Assembly: GCA_938083085.1 (NCBI GenBank)
Contig: CALLKX010000044.1
Coordinates: forward strand, 19,572-83,571
DNA length: 64,000 bases
Direction: 5' to 3'
Origin: an uncultured bacterium
GTDB taxonomy: Bacteria > Planctomycetota > UBA1135 > GCA-002686595
Shown here: positions 32,230 to 41,099 of the stretch, piece after piece
Numbering within the stretch: position 1 is the first letter of the stretch
Layout of the letters: the number at the start of each line of letters is the position of its first letter
Notes under the pieces: model-generated
Database searches by the model: none
The model's input: only the letters and a program-made list of their open reading frames with translations
Told to the model about the DNA's origin: nothing
Program-made: the position numbers and the translations under genes

Positions 32230-34691
32230 CAGGAGCGATGCCGCCCGAGCGCGACGTCGAAGGCATCGTCGATCGTCTGGAGCGGAATGAACTCCAGCTT
32301 CTGGCGGGCCACCTCCGGGAGCTCGACGAGGTCGGCCATGTTTCGCTCGGGAAGGAGGATCGTTCGAATGCCAGCAGCCAGCGCCGCGAGCACCTTCTCC
32401 TTGACCCCGCCCACCGGGAGCACCCGGCCGCGAAGGCTGATCTCACCGGTCATCGCGACCGTGCCACGGACCGGGCGATCAGTGAACAGCGACGCCAGCG
32501 CGACCGTGATGGCCACCCCCGCCGACGGTCCGTCCTTGGGGACCGCACCGGCGGGAATATGAAGGTGCACATCGCTGGAGCCAAGCTCCTCCGCGTCGAT
32601 GCCAAGGTCCGCCGCCCGGGACTTGAGAAGGGTGAGCGCCGCGAGCGCGCTCTCCTTCATCACATCCCCGAGCTGACCGGTGAGCCGTAGCTCCCCCTTT
32701 CCCTTGCTGGCGGCCGCCTCGATGAAGAGGATCTCCCCGCCCACCGAGGTCCAGGCAAGTCCCGTAGCGACCCCGGACTGAGCCGTGCGTTCAGCGACCT
32801 CCAGCTCCCGGCGCTCATGGCCGAGGATCTCCTTCACCTCGTCCGGGCCGATCGTGAGGGGCTTGCGCCGCCGGGAAGCGAACTTCACCGCCGCATGACG
32901 GCAGATCGCCGCGATTTGACGCTCGAGTCCCCGCACCCCCGCTTCTCTGGTGTAGCCCGTGATCACCTCGCGGAGCGCAGCCACCGAGACCTTGAGCTGA
33001 CCGGGCTTCAAGCCTGCGGCGGACCGCTGGCGCGCCAGCAGGTGCTTGCGGGCGATGGCGAGCTTCTCAGCCTCGGTGTAGCCAGAGAGCCGGAGCACGT
33101 CCATCCGGTCGTGCAGCGGCCCTGGGATCTGCTCCTCGACGTTCGCTGTGGCGATGAAGAGGACCTCCGAGAGATCAAAGGGGACCCCGAGGTAGTTGTC
33201 CTGGAACGTGCCGTTCTGAGCCGGGTCGAGGACCTCTAACAGCGCCGAGGACGGGTCGCCGTGGAGGCCTGCACCGAGCTTGTCCACCTCGTCGAGCAGG
33301 AACACTGGGTTACGGGTCCGCGCCTTGCGCAGCCCCTCGATGATCTTCCCCGGCATGGCCCCCACGTAGGTCCGCCGGTGGCCGCGAATCTCGGACTCAT
33401 CGTGCACCCCGCCGAGGCTGACGCGCACGAACTCCCGGCCCATGGCCCGGGCAACGCTCTGCCCGAGGGAGGTCTTGCCAACCCCCGGAGGCCCCACGAG
33501 GCAGAGGGTCGGGCCCTGCCCCTCGGGGTTCAGCTTCTTCACCGCGAGGAACTCCAAGATCCGGCGCTTGACCTTCTCCAGCCCATGGTGATCCGCGTCT
33601 AGCACCTGCTGGGCCACGTCGAGCTGGAGGGTGTCCTTGCTGCGTTCGTTCCAGGGCAGCTCCGTGAAGACCTCCATCCAGGTGCGGAGCATCGAGTGCT
33701 CCCCCGCCTGCTCTGGGGTCCGCTCGAGCCGCCGGAGCTCACGGCGGACCTCACGCTCCGCCTCCTCCGGGAGGTCAAGCGCGTCGACCCTCTCGCGGAT
33801 CTCTGCGAGCTCATCGGTGAAGTCGTCGCCCTCACCGAGCTCGCGCCGGATCTGCCGCAGCTGCTCCCGCAGGAAGTACTCACGCTGCGCCTGATCCAGG
33901 GAACCCTTGGTCTCACGCCGGATCTTCAGGCTCAGTTCGAGGACGGCCGCGGCCTGCCCGAGTGCCTCCAGAAGGCGGTCGAGGCGAGCCTTGACCTCGA
34001 AGGTCTCGAGAATCTCCTGCTTCTCCGGGGACGGCATGTCCAGGAACGTCGCGACGAGGTCAGCGAGCATCCCCGGAGAGTCGATTCCCTGGACGGCCTG
34101 CTCCAGGTCCTCGGGGGTCCCCGGCGAGAGGCTCAGGACCTCCTCCGCCCGCTGCTTGAGCGCCACGAACCGCGCCTCGATAGCGCGCGTGGGTTGTTCG
34201 ACCTCCTCGACGCGGCGCACTCTCGCCACGAGGAGCGGCTCCGTCTCCACGTAGTCGATGACCTCGAAGCGGCTCAGCCCCTGGCAGATGGCCTGGTGCC
34301 GGCCGTCGGGAGCCGTCCAGTAGCGCATGATCTCGCCCACGGTCCCGACCTTGAAGAGATCGGAGGGCCCCGGCGAATCGTCGCGCTCGTCGCGCTGGAG
34401 GAGCAGGCCGATCGGTCGATCGTCCTCGACCGCCGCGCGCACGGCAAGGACCGAGGATTCCCTCCCGAGCATGAGCGGGAGCACCACGCCGGGGAACAGG
34501 ATCATGTTCCGGACCGGGACGATCACCAGCTCCTCGATCTCGGCGTCGTCGACCGAGCGCTTGGAGCGGCGCTGGGTCTTCCTCTTGGACTTCTTCTTAC
34601 GAGCCAACGGAGCCTTCTTACGGGCCGACGGAGCCTTCTTGCGGGCCAACGGGGTCTTCTTGCGAGCCAAGGGAGTCTTCTTGCGGGCCAA
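32229..34691 (-). CDS. lon: ATP-dependent Lon protease with Lys-rich N-terminal repeat extension
   Basis: 820 residues if it starts at the TTG at 34691. No ATG or GTG start lies between that point and the in-frame TGA of the upstream gene (34728-34730), and the first internal Met (63) falls inside the LON domain. Order: Lys/Arg-rich repeats (1-46), LON substrate domain (about 54-250), coiled linker, AAA+ with Walker A GPPGVGKT (400-407) and FLLDEVDKLG, then the protease with the Ser723/Lys764 dyad (PKDGPSAGVAI and GGVKEKVLAA). It degrades misfolded and regulatory proteins in the cytoplasm. The basic N-terminal tail is not part of normal Lon and may bind nucleic acid. Confidence 0.92.
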   Translation of the reverse strand: MARKKTPLARKKTPLARKKAPSARKKAPLARKKKSKRKTQRRSKRSVDDAEIEELVIVPVRNMILFPGVVLPLMLGRESSVLAVRAAVEDDRPIGLLLQRDERDDSPGPSDLFKVGTVGEIMRYWTAPDGRHQAICQGLSRFEVIDYVETEPLLVARVRRVEEVEQPTRAIEARFVALKQRAEEVLSLSPGTPEDLEQAVQGIDSPGMLADLVATFLDMPSPEKQEILETFEVKARLDRLLEALGQAAAVLELSLKIRRETKGSLDQAQREYFLREQLRQIRRELGEGDDFTDELAEIRERVDALDLPEEAEREVRRELRRLERTPEQAGEHSMLRTWMEVFTELPWNERSKDTLQLDVAQQVLDADHHGLEKVKRRILEFLAVKKLNPEGQGPTLCLVGPPGVGKTSLGQSVARAMGREFVRVSLGGVHDESEIRGHRRTYVGAMPGKIIEGLRKARTRNPVFLLDEVDKLGAGLHGDPSSALLEVLDPAQNGTFQDNYLGVPFDLSEVLFIATANVEEQIPGPLHDRMDVLRLSGYTEAEKLAIARKHLLARQRSAAGLKPGQLKVSVAALREVITGYTREAGVRGLERQIAAICRHAAVKFASRRRKPLTIGPDEVKEILGHERRELEVAERTAQSGVATGLAWTSVGGEILFIEAAASKGKGELRLTGQLGDVMKESALAALTLLKSRAADLGIDAEELGSSDVHLHIPAGAVPKDGPSAGVAITVALASLFTDRPVRGTVAMTGEISLRGRVLPVGGVKEKVLAALAAGIRTILLPERNMADLVELPEVARQKLEFIPLQTIDDAFDVALGRHRS
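34587..34691. repeat. 21-base tandem repeat at the start of lon
   Basis: Five 21-base units encode five heptads of the form (L/S)ARKK(T/A)P, the last degenerate. The TTG start codon is itself the first codon of the repeat. The period keeps frame, so copy number could vary without breaking the gene. Confidence 0.85.
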
Positions 34692-34727
34692 AGGAACTCG
34701 GGCGGGTTGAGTGATGAGCGCGGCGCC

Positions 34728-35483
34728 TCAGGCGCCGAGGCGGGCGACGAAGGCGCTGTTCTCGCCTTCGAAGGCCCATGGGGAGAGGCGCGCGGATCCG
34801 TCGCCGTGGCCAGCGAAGCGGCAGGTGGAGGGGTTCCCCACCACGGCCTCGCAGCCGGTCGCGAGGGGGGAGTACCAGAGCGACTCCGGCATGGTGCAGC
34901 AGGAACGATCGGGGAGCGCTTCGCCCTCCACAGAGAGCACCCCGGGGACGGCGAGTTGGAACACGTCCCCCTCCTGCTCAACGGAGAGCGAGGCCCGCTC
35001 CACGGTCAGGACGGTCCCATGGTCCATGCGCGCCAACACGTGGTCAACGGCAGCGTCCGCCGTCCGCTGGTCCGGCGCGTCCACCCAGATCGCGGAGCGG
35101 ATCTCCGGGACGCCGCCCGCGCGGAACACATGCTCGGCCTGCAGGTTCGACGTCCCCTCGACCAACGAGACGACGCGGACCCCCGTGAGGTCGGCTCCAT
35201 CATGAGCCCCTCCTTCGAAGGCCCAGCCCGCCGCTGCGTAGGTCCCCTGGCTCACGGCCTCCGAACCGATGTGACAGGCGCCTCCCCAAACCGTGGCGTT
35301 GCGGACCTCGAGATAGACCCCGACTGGGGCACCAGGCAGCGGCTGCGCGTCGCCTGCTGCCGGAGAGCACGAGCCGCCGAGCGCCGAAGACACACGGGCG
35401 CCAAGCTCACAGGGGCACGGGAGGAGGCCGGTGAAGAACATTGCCGTCGAACCGGCGATCACGAGAGAGGCGAGGAGCTTCAT
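34728..35483 (-). CDS. secreted Cys-containing protein of unknown function
   Basis: 251 residues with a signal peptide (MKLLASLVIAGSTAMFFTG) followed by PCPCELG. The body contains GVYLEVRNATVWGGACHIG and AAAGWAFEGGAHDGADLTGV, and near the end RSCCTMPESLWYSPL. This resembles a small secreted family found with DUF1326-like proteins, but I cannot assign it firmly. Paired cysteines suggest disulfides or metal binding. Its stop codon is in the same frame as lon, 12 codons before lon begins. It follows the small Cys-rich gene at 35490 by 6 bases. Confidence 0.72.
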   Translation of the reverse strand: MKLLASLVIAGSTAMFFTGLLPCPCELGARVSSALGGSCSPAAGDAQPLPGAPVGVYLEVRNATVWGGACHIGSEAVSQGTYAAAGWAFEGGAHDGADLTGVRVVSLVEGTSNLQAEHVFRAGGVPEIRSAIWVDAPDQRTADAAVDHVLARMDHGTVLTVERASLSVEQEGDVFQLAVPGVLSVEGEALPDRSCCTMPESLWYSPLATGCEAVVGNPSTCRFAGHGDGSARLSPWAFEGENSAFVARLGA

Positions 35484-35489
35484 GGTGGA

Positions 35490-35729
35490 TCAGAGGAGGT
35501 CTGCCAGGGGGGACTCGAAGCAGTCACGCCCCTTGCGGCAGTCCTCCGGGTGGGCGGCGTCGCCGTCGGGGCCGATGAGCATGTGGGATCGTTCGCACCA
35601 GCAATGCTGGCTCGAGTCCAGCACATCGCCGTCCTGGAGCGGGGGGCGCTCGGAGATCATCATCTTCTTGCTCGCGAGGTGCACACAGTAGGGGCTCACG
35701 GCGGGTGTCCTGGGATCACTCATGGTCAT
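35490..35729 (-). CDS. small Cys-rich protein, unknown function
   Basis: 79 residues (or 77 from the second ATG at 35723). It has no signal peptide. Five cysteines sit in PYCVHL, QHCWCER, PEDCRKGRDC, a spacing that could hold a zinc or iron-sulfur centre. It lies between the FAD subunit of a molybdenum hydroxylase (24-base gap) and the secreted Cys protein (6-base gap), so it is likely part of the same transcript and may assist that enzyme or the next protein. No family recognised. Confidence 0.62.
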   Translation of the reverse strand: MTMSDPRTPAVSPYCVHLASKKMMISERPPLQDGDVLDSSQHCWCERSHMLIGPDGDAAHPEDCRKGRDCFESPLADLL

Positions 35730-35753
35730 GTTCTGGGAGGTCAGCGGGCAGGA

Positions 35754-36737
35754 TCAGACCAGGGCCTCGAGGGCGCGGAAGAGCAGCCCCTTCACGAGGT
35801 GCACCTTGTAGCCGTTGTGCTCGAGCGGGTCGGCGTCAGCCACCGCCGCCTCACCGGCAGCGGTCCAGGCCTCCGGCTCCATGCGCTTGCCGACCAGGGC
35901 ACGCGCCGCGGCAGGGACCTCCCACGGCTTGGGGGCGACGCCCCCCAGGACGACACGGGCGTCGGTCACGACGCCGTCATCGCCCCGGCTCACGGACACG
36001 GCCACTGCCGCCAGGGCGAAGTCGTAGGAGGCACGCTCCTTGTACTTCAGGTACGAGGCGCGGGCGTCTGCCGCCGGCGCCGGGATCGAGACCGAGGTCA
36101 GGATCTCATCCGGTCGAAGCACGGTCTCCGTATCCAGCGTCTCCTCCGGCAAGACGTACAGCTCCGTCAGCGGGACCTGGCGCTCTCCATCAGGGCCGGT
36201 GATGGAGGCCGTGGCGCCGAGCATCACGAGCGCCGTCGCGAGGTCGGAGGGGTGGCTGTAGTAGGACGGGCCGCCGCCGAAGATCGCGGCGTACTTGTTG
36301 AAGCCGAACTCTGCGAGGCACACCGAGCCGCCCTTCTTGAAGCAGCTCACCGACGGGTGGCGATAGTAAGGACAACGCGGCCGCTGGTTCAGGTTCCCGC
36401 CCACGGTCCCCTGACTCCTGATCTGGGGACTCCCGACGGACCGCGCGGCCTCGCGCAGCGCGGGGAGCACTTGCTCGACCCGGGCGTCCTCCGCGAGGGT
36501 CTGGATCGTCACCGTCGCGCCGATGGTCAGCCCGCCGCGCTCGTCCCACTTCATCCCGTCGAGGCCGAGGCGCTGGAGGCTCACGAGCGCCGCTGGCTGC
36601 TCGATGTCATCCTTCATGACGGTCACGATATCCTGGCCTCCTGCGAGGACCTGGGCGCCGTCACGGCTGTACGCAGCGGGGAGCTCCCCCACCGCGGCGG
36701 CGAGGGTATCCGGTAGCTTGAGCTCGAAGTCCTTCAT
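35754..36737 (-). CDS. molybdenum hydroxylase FAD subunit (PaoB/YagS-like)
   Basis: 327 residues. The FAD-binding motifs are VLAGGQDIVTVMKD (PCMH-type) and QGTVGGNLNQRPRCPYYRHP. The Cys residues in RCPYYRHPSVSCFKKGGSVC match the extra [4Fe-4S] insert of the PaoB branch, although the fourth expected Cys just before SHPSDLA appears replaced (GGPSYY). It passes electrons from the molybdenum centre via Fe-S to FAD and then to an acceptor. Its ATG shares a base with the stop of the molybdopterin subunit (TGATG), confirming the start. Confidence 0.87.
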   Translation of the reverse strand: MKDFELKLPDTLAAAVGELPAAYSRDGAQVLAGGQDIVTVMKDDIEQPAALVSLQRLGLDGMKWDERGGLTIGATVTIQTLAEDARVEQVLPALREAARSVGSPQIRSQGTVGGNLNQRPRCPYYRHPSVSCFKKGGSVCLAEFGFNKYAAIFGGGPSYYSHPSDLATALVMLGATASITGPDGERQVPLTELYVLPEETLDTETVLRPDEILTSVSIPAPAADARASYLKYKERASYDFALAAVAVSVSRGDDGVVTDARVVLGGVAPKPWEVPAAARALVGKRMEPEAWTAAGEAAVADADPLEHNGYKVHLVKGLLFRALEALV

Positions 36738-38917
36738 CAGATCTTCCCGTAGAGGGTCTCCAGCACGTTGTCCGCGGTGAATGGCATGCGGGTGAGCCGC
36801 GCGCCGCAGGCATTGTGGATCGCGCCCGCGATGGCGCTGTGCCCCGGGATGACCGGCGCCTCGGCCATGCCACAGACGCTCGGACGTTCGTCCTCGTCGT
36901 CGATGAGCGCGACCATCTCGGGGATCTCCTGGGCCCCCGCGATCTTGTAGAGGTCAAGGTTATCCGAGAGCAGGAAGCCGTCCTGTTCATCGAACACCCG
37001 CTGCTCGAGCAGGCCGTACGAGAGGGCCTGGATCATCCCGCCGTTGATCTGGCTACGCAGCGCGAGGCGGTTCAAAGGCAGCCCCTGGTCCTGGCAGGTC
37101 ACCATCTTGAGGACCTTGACCCGCCCGGTGAGCGTGTCGACCTCCACCTTCGCCGCCTGGGCCCCGTGGATCCGACCCTCATGCAGGAACTCTCGGAACT
37201 CGCCCTGGGCCACGAGCGGCTCCCGGAGGAGCGCACAGACCGCGATCCAAGGCAGCGAGCGGCTCGCGTCGCCGCGCACGGAGACCTGACCGTCCTTCCA
37301 GACATAGGAGCCAACGGGAGCCTCAAGCACGTCCTCGAGGAGGACCTCCAGGCTCTCGCGCGCCTTGTGCGCGGCGTCCTTGATCGCCGGAGCCGAGCTG
37401 CCCGTGGTGACGCTCCCGCCCGAGGTCACGCTCGGGGGCAGATCGCTGTCCCCGATGCGCGCCTCGACCATGCCGACCGTCAGGCCAAGCTCCTCAGCGA
37501 CGATCGCCGCGACGTAAGTCCGCGCGCCGGTGCCGAGGTCCTGGGTCGCGGTGGCCGAGACGACCGAACCATCAGGACGGACCGTGACGTCGCAGCGAGA
37601 CGAGCGGCCGCCGGGTCCCCAGACGGAGACACCGAATCCAATCCCCACCGCGCGCCCGTTCTCGGCGCTGCCCGGCCGGTCTCGGTGCGGGTGTTCACCC
37701 CAGCCGATCTCCTCCGCCACGCGGCGCAGCTGGCGGTGGTGGACCTCGGACTCGAGGTTGCGGATCCGCATCTCGACCAGGTCCATGCCGAGCAGGTACG
37801 CCAGCTCGTCCATCGCGGCCTCCATGGCGAACGACGCCTGGGGATGCCCCGGCGCGCGCATGGCGCGGCTGCCGTCCGTGGCCGTGTGTACCGAACGGAT
37901 CTTGCTCGAGACGGCCGCTTCATCCTCCACCGTGTAGATGTATGGCGGCCCGGGGAGGGACCCACCCGACACGCCGCCGAGCTTGTCGGCCTGCAGCTTG
38001 AGGCCGACGAGCCGACCGTCGCTGCCGGCCCCCACCTTGAGTGTCTGCCGCGAACCCGAGCGGTTACCGGCGATCGCGAACTCGTCCGAGCGGGTCAGCA
38101 TGAGGTGCACCGGGCGCCCGGTGGCATTGGCGATGCGCGCGGCCAGCGCCCCCTCCAGGCCGGGGCCAAACTTGGACCCAAATCCCCCGCCCATGTGCGG
38201 GGTCAGCACGCGAATGCGGGACGCGTCCCGCCCCAACGTACGAGCCAATCCACGCGGGGTACCGCCCACAGACTGGGTCGAGGCGTAGACCGTGACCGGC
38301 TCATCGTCCGGCGCGGGCTGGATCACGTGCCCGTGGGTCTCAAGGCAGACGTGATGCTGAACGGGGATCTCGAACGACCGCTCCACCACCGCCACGGCGC
38401 CGGCGAGCGCCGCGTCGGCCAGGGCCTCGTCACCGCGCTCGTTAGCCCGGCCCACGTTGGAGTCGGCGTTGCGCCGACGACTGACCACAGGAGCGCCCTC
38501 CTCGAGCGCCTGCTCCGGGGTGACCACCGGGGCGAGCCGCTTCGCCTTGACCTCGATCGCCCGCAGGGCGTCCGCTGCTTGATCAGGCGTCTCGGCAGCA
38601 ACGACGGCCAGCACGGCGTCGTCGCCCATGTAACGCACCGCGTCCCCCGGCTCCTTGAGCGCCTCGATGTGCACGACCCCCGGCATCTCGCTGGCCGCCT
38701 CGAGCCCGATGGACTCGATCTCCGCGCGCGGGACCGGATGGATCAGGAGTCGCGCCCAGAGCATGTTCGGGAGGCGAACGTCATGGGTGTAGACCGCCTG
38801 GCCGGTGGCCTTCACGGGTCCGTCCACGCGAGGGATGTCTCGGTTGAGAACGTCGAGGTCACTCCGCTTGCCCCAGGAGGGCTCCGAGGATTCCGGACGA
38901 TGGTTCGAGCGGCTCAT
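36737..38917 (-). CDS. molybdenum hydroxylase large (molybdopterin-binding) subunit
   Basis: 726 residues. It begins with the xanthine-dehydrogenase family a/b hammerhead (PRVDGPVKATGQAVYTHDV) and continues with molybdopterin-binding regions such as LTPHMGGGFGSKFGP and MRAPGHPQASFAME. The catalytic Glu is in CGMAEAPVIPGHSAIAGAI close to the C-terminus. It resembles PaoC-type periplasmic aldehyde oxidoreductases, which use molybdopterin cytosine dinucleotide. Substrate unknown; aldehydes are the usual guess. It has no signal peptide of its own and would be carried by the Tat-tagged Fe-S subunit. ATGA overlap with that gene (38914-38917). Confidence 0.92.
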   Translation of the reverse strand: MSRSNHRPESSEPSWGKRSDLDVLNRDIPRVDGPVKATGQAVYTHDVRLPNMLWARLLIHPVPRAEIESIGLEAASEMPGVVHIEALKEPGDAVRYMGDDAVLAVVAAETPDQAADALRAIEVKAKRLAPVVTPEQALEEGAPVVSRRRNADSNVGRANERGDEALADAALAGAVAVVERSFEIPVQHHVCLETHGHVIQPAPDDEPVTVYASTQSVGGTPRGLARTLGRDASRIRVLTPHMGGGFGSKFGPGLEGALAARIANATGRPVHLMLTRSDEFAIAGNRSGSRQTLKVGAGSDGRLVGLKLQADKLGGVSGGSLPGPPYIYTVEDEAAVSSKIRSVHTATDGSRAMRAPGHPQASFAMEAAMDELAYLLGMDLVEMRIRNLESEVHHRQLRRVAEEIGWGEHPHRDRPGSAENGRAVGIGFGVSVWGPGGRSSRCDVTVRPDGSVVSATATQDLGTGARTYVAAIVAEELGLTVGMVEARIGDSDLPPSVTSGGSVTTGSSAPAIKDAAHKARESLEVLLEDVLEAPVGSYVWKDGQVSVRGDASRSLPWIAVCALLREPLVAQGEFREFLHEGRIHGAQAAKVEVDTLTGRVKVLKMVTCQDQGLPLNRLALRSQINGGMIQALSYGLLEQRVFDEQDGFLLSDNLDLYKIAGAQEIPEMVALIDDEDERPSVCGMAEAPVIPGHSAIAGAIHNACGARLTRMPFTADNVLETLYGKI

Positions 38918-39573
38918 CTCCCTTCACCCCCGCGAGCCCGATCTTCCTGGACCGCCTGCGCGGCCTCGAAGACGTGGGGATACGTGCCACACCGGCAGAG
39001 GTTGCCCGACAGCTGATACTTCAGCTCGTCGAGGTCCGCCTCCGGCGCGCGCTCCAGCGCAGCGTGGGTCGCGACGACGAAGCCCGGCGTGCAGAAGCCG
39101 CACATCATCCCGTCCTTGTCGCAGAATGCCTGCTGCACGTCCGACATCGCGTCGGGGCTCCCGAACCCCTCGACGGTGGTGATCGGGCGGCCCGCGCAGG
39201 TCGCGGCGAGCGTCAGGCACGAGTAGGCAGGCTGCCCGTCGATGAGGACGGTACAGGCCCCGCAGGAACCCATCCCACAGACCTCCTTCGTGCCCGTCAG
39301 GGGCGGCTCCATGTGCGTACGCAGCGCCTGGAGCAGCGTCGTGCGGGGTTCGACCTCGACCGTCCGCAGCTTGCCGTTGACAGAGATCTCGAGCTCCGAG
39401 GCGCCGCGAAGAGCCTCCACCTCCGAGGCCCCGGCGGCCTCGGATGCCGCCATCTCGTCGGCGGCAGATGAACCGATCATGCTCCCCGCTGCGGCCACCT
39501 GCGTGGCCCCTCTCAGGAAGGACCGTCGGCTCATTGCCGACGGATCACCGGATGTCGGGTCCTTCTCTCTCAT
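38914..39573 (-). CDS. molybdenum hydroxylase 2Fe-2S subunit with Tat signal (PaoA-like)
   Basis: 219 residues. A Tat signal (SRRSFLRG, twin Arg at 16-17) followed by an Ala/Ser-rich segment exports the folded complex. Two [2Fe-2S] sites are visible: KEVCGMGSCGACTVLIDG with the paired CLTLAATC, and MMCGFCTPGFV with NLCRCGTYP. The start at 39573 has a good ribosome site (GGGAGAG, 6-base spacing). It is the first gene of the operon with the large and FAD subunits and probably the Cys-rich genes downstream. Confidence 0.93.
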   Translation of the reverse strand: MREKDPTSGDPSAMSRRSFLRGATQVAAAGSMIGSSAADEMAASEAAGASEVEALRGASELEISVNGKLRTVEVEPRTTLLQALRTHMEPPLTGTKEVCGMGSCGACTVLIDGQPAYSCLTLAATCAGRPITTVEGFGSPDAMSDVQQAFCDKDGMMCGFCTPGFVVATHAALERAPEADLDELKYQLSGNLCRCGTYPHVFEAAQAVQEDRARGGEGR

Positions 39574-40094
39574 CGAACTCTCCCTGCTTCACTCGGGTGC
39601 ACGGTTTGCCTCGGGCTCAATTATTGCCGGACGCGGGGCCATCGGCCCCGGCCCCCCCACTTCCAGACGAGGGTCAAGCCGCACTGACCGGCGCGGCCCA
39701 GCGGAGCCGCCCGGCGAGACGTCTCCCCCGCTGATGGTGGCCAGGCGGTCCCGGAGGGCGGACCGACAGGGCCGAGCTGGAGAGCGCCACGAATCGGAGC
39801 GGCCGCTCGCCGATCTTAGGGCGAGGACCCCGCTGATGCCACGCTCACGCGGGATGGCGACGGCGCAGGGTCCCACGGTCAGGGTCCCCGCCATCGAGCG
39901 ACCTCGACCGCTTCCACGGCAGGCCTGGTCTGGTTCCGGGGCCCAACCTCTTGGATTCCTGGACCGTCTTTGTCGGATTCTTGGGCAGGTCAGACTGCTA
40001 GGCTCGTACTCGACCGCGAACGCGGAGGACGTCGCCCCCTCCAAACTGGTCGCGCCGCAGCTGCTCCCATTGGAGTCGCGCCCAATCGAATCCA
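39574..40094. promoter_or_regulatory. divergent intergenic region between Mo-hydroxylase and ABC operons
   Basis: 521 bases between divergent starts. It should hold promoters for both operons. The minus-strand ribosome site sits at its left edge. An open minus frame covers most of it but is Arg/Ser/Pro-rich without motif, and I treat it as chance. I could not define -35/-10 boxes or operator symmetry. Confidence 0.5.
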
Positions 40095-41099
40095 ATGACC
40101 GCCAACGAACCTGACGTCTCCCTGGTCCCGCCGGGCGGGGAGCGGCCCGAACCGATCGTGAGACTGGAGGGGTTGCGCAAGTCCTTCGGCAACGTCCACG
40201 CCCTCCGCGGCGTGGACATGGAGCTGCCCCCGGGGCCAGTGGGCCTCCTCGGCCCGAACGGCGCGGGCAAGACCACCCTGATCGGGCTGCTCCTGGGACT
40301 CCTTGAGCCCACAGAGGGGACGGCCACTGTGGCCGGGCTCCAGCCCACCCACCGCGCCGCGCGTCTCGAGATCCGCAAGCGGGTTGGCTACATGCCCGAG
40401 AGCGACTGCCTCCTGCCGGGCATGACCGCCGTCGAGATCGTCTCCGCCCTGGCCAAGCTCACCGGCCTGTCCCGTCAGGACGCGATCACGAGGGCCCACG
40501 AGGTTCTCGACTACGTGGAGTTGGACGAGGCCCGCTACCGCGCGCTGGACGGCTACTCCACCGGCATGAAGCAGCGCCTCAAGCTCGCCCAGGCCCTCGT
40601 CCATGACCCGGAGTTCCTGCTCCTCGACGAGCCCACCAACGGCCTCGACCCCGCCGGGCGCAGGCACATGCTGTCGCTCGTGGAGGACCTCGGGCGGAAC
40701 CAGAAGAAGAACATCTTGCTCTGCTCCCACCTGCTCCCGGACGTGGAGCGGACCTGCGACAACGTCGTCGTGCTGGTCAAGGGCCAGGCCATCCTCCAAG
40801 GCTCGATCGCCGAGCTCACTGCGGCGGAGTCCCGGCGCCTGCGCGTGGAGGTCGAAGACGGGGCCACCCAGCTCCAGACGGCTCTCCAGGCCGCCTCCTA
40901 TGACGTCTCGATCGACAAGACCGGGGCGCTCATGATCACGCTCCCCCAGAGCGTGGAGGACGCCGACCACCTCTGCGGCCTCGCGGCCGCCGAGCGAGTG
41001 AACATCTCCTCCATTGACCCCGTGCGTTCAACCCTCGAGGAGGTCTTCCTCAAGGCCGTCGACGAGAGCGAGCAGAAGACCGAGGCCACGAGCGCATGA
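40095..41099 (+). CDS. ABC transporter ATP-binding protein
   Basis: 334 residues. Walker A is GPNGAGKTT (53-61), the signature region reads GYSTGMKQRLKLAQAL, and Walker B is LLLDEPTNGLDPAG. About 80 residues beyond the ATPase core form a C-terminal regulatory tail common in ABC-2 type exporters. It powers export of an unknown compound with the permease encoded next. The stop overlaps the start of that permease as ATGA (41096-41099). Confidence 0.9.
   Translation: MTANEPDVSLVPPGGERPEPIVRLEGLRKSFGNVHALRGVDMELPPGPVGLLGPNGAGKTTLIGLLLGLLEPTEGTATVAGLQPTHRAARLEIRKRVGYMPESDCLLPGMTAVEIVSALAKLTGLSRQDAITRAHEVLDYVELDEARYRALDGYSTGMKQRLKLAQALVHDPEFLLLDEPTNGLDPAGRRHMLSLVEDLGRNQKKNILLCSHLLPDVERTCDNVVVLVKGQAILQGSIAELTAAESRRLRVEVEDGATQLQTALQAASYDVSIDKTGALMITLPQSVEDADHLCGLAAAERVNISSIDPVRSTLEEVFLKAVDESEQKTEATSA

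Noticed and set aside
33696..36716. Plus-strand open frame of about 1000 codons
   Set aside because: It lies antisense to lon, two Cys-protein genes and the FAD subunit, all with strong motifs; the frame is open only because of GC bias and reads as Arg/Leu/Val-rich sequence without domains.
36815..39016. Plus-strand open frame of about 730 codons
   Set aside because: Antisense to the molybdopterin subunit; no motif, and the opposite strand carries the catalytic Glu and hammerhead domain.
39589..40095. Minus-strand frame of 168 codons between the Mo-hydroxylase and ABC operons
   Set aside because: Composition is Ser/Arg/Pro-rich with no motif or ribosome site; it begins inside the start region of the ABC operon.
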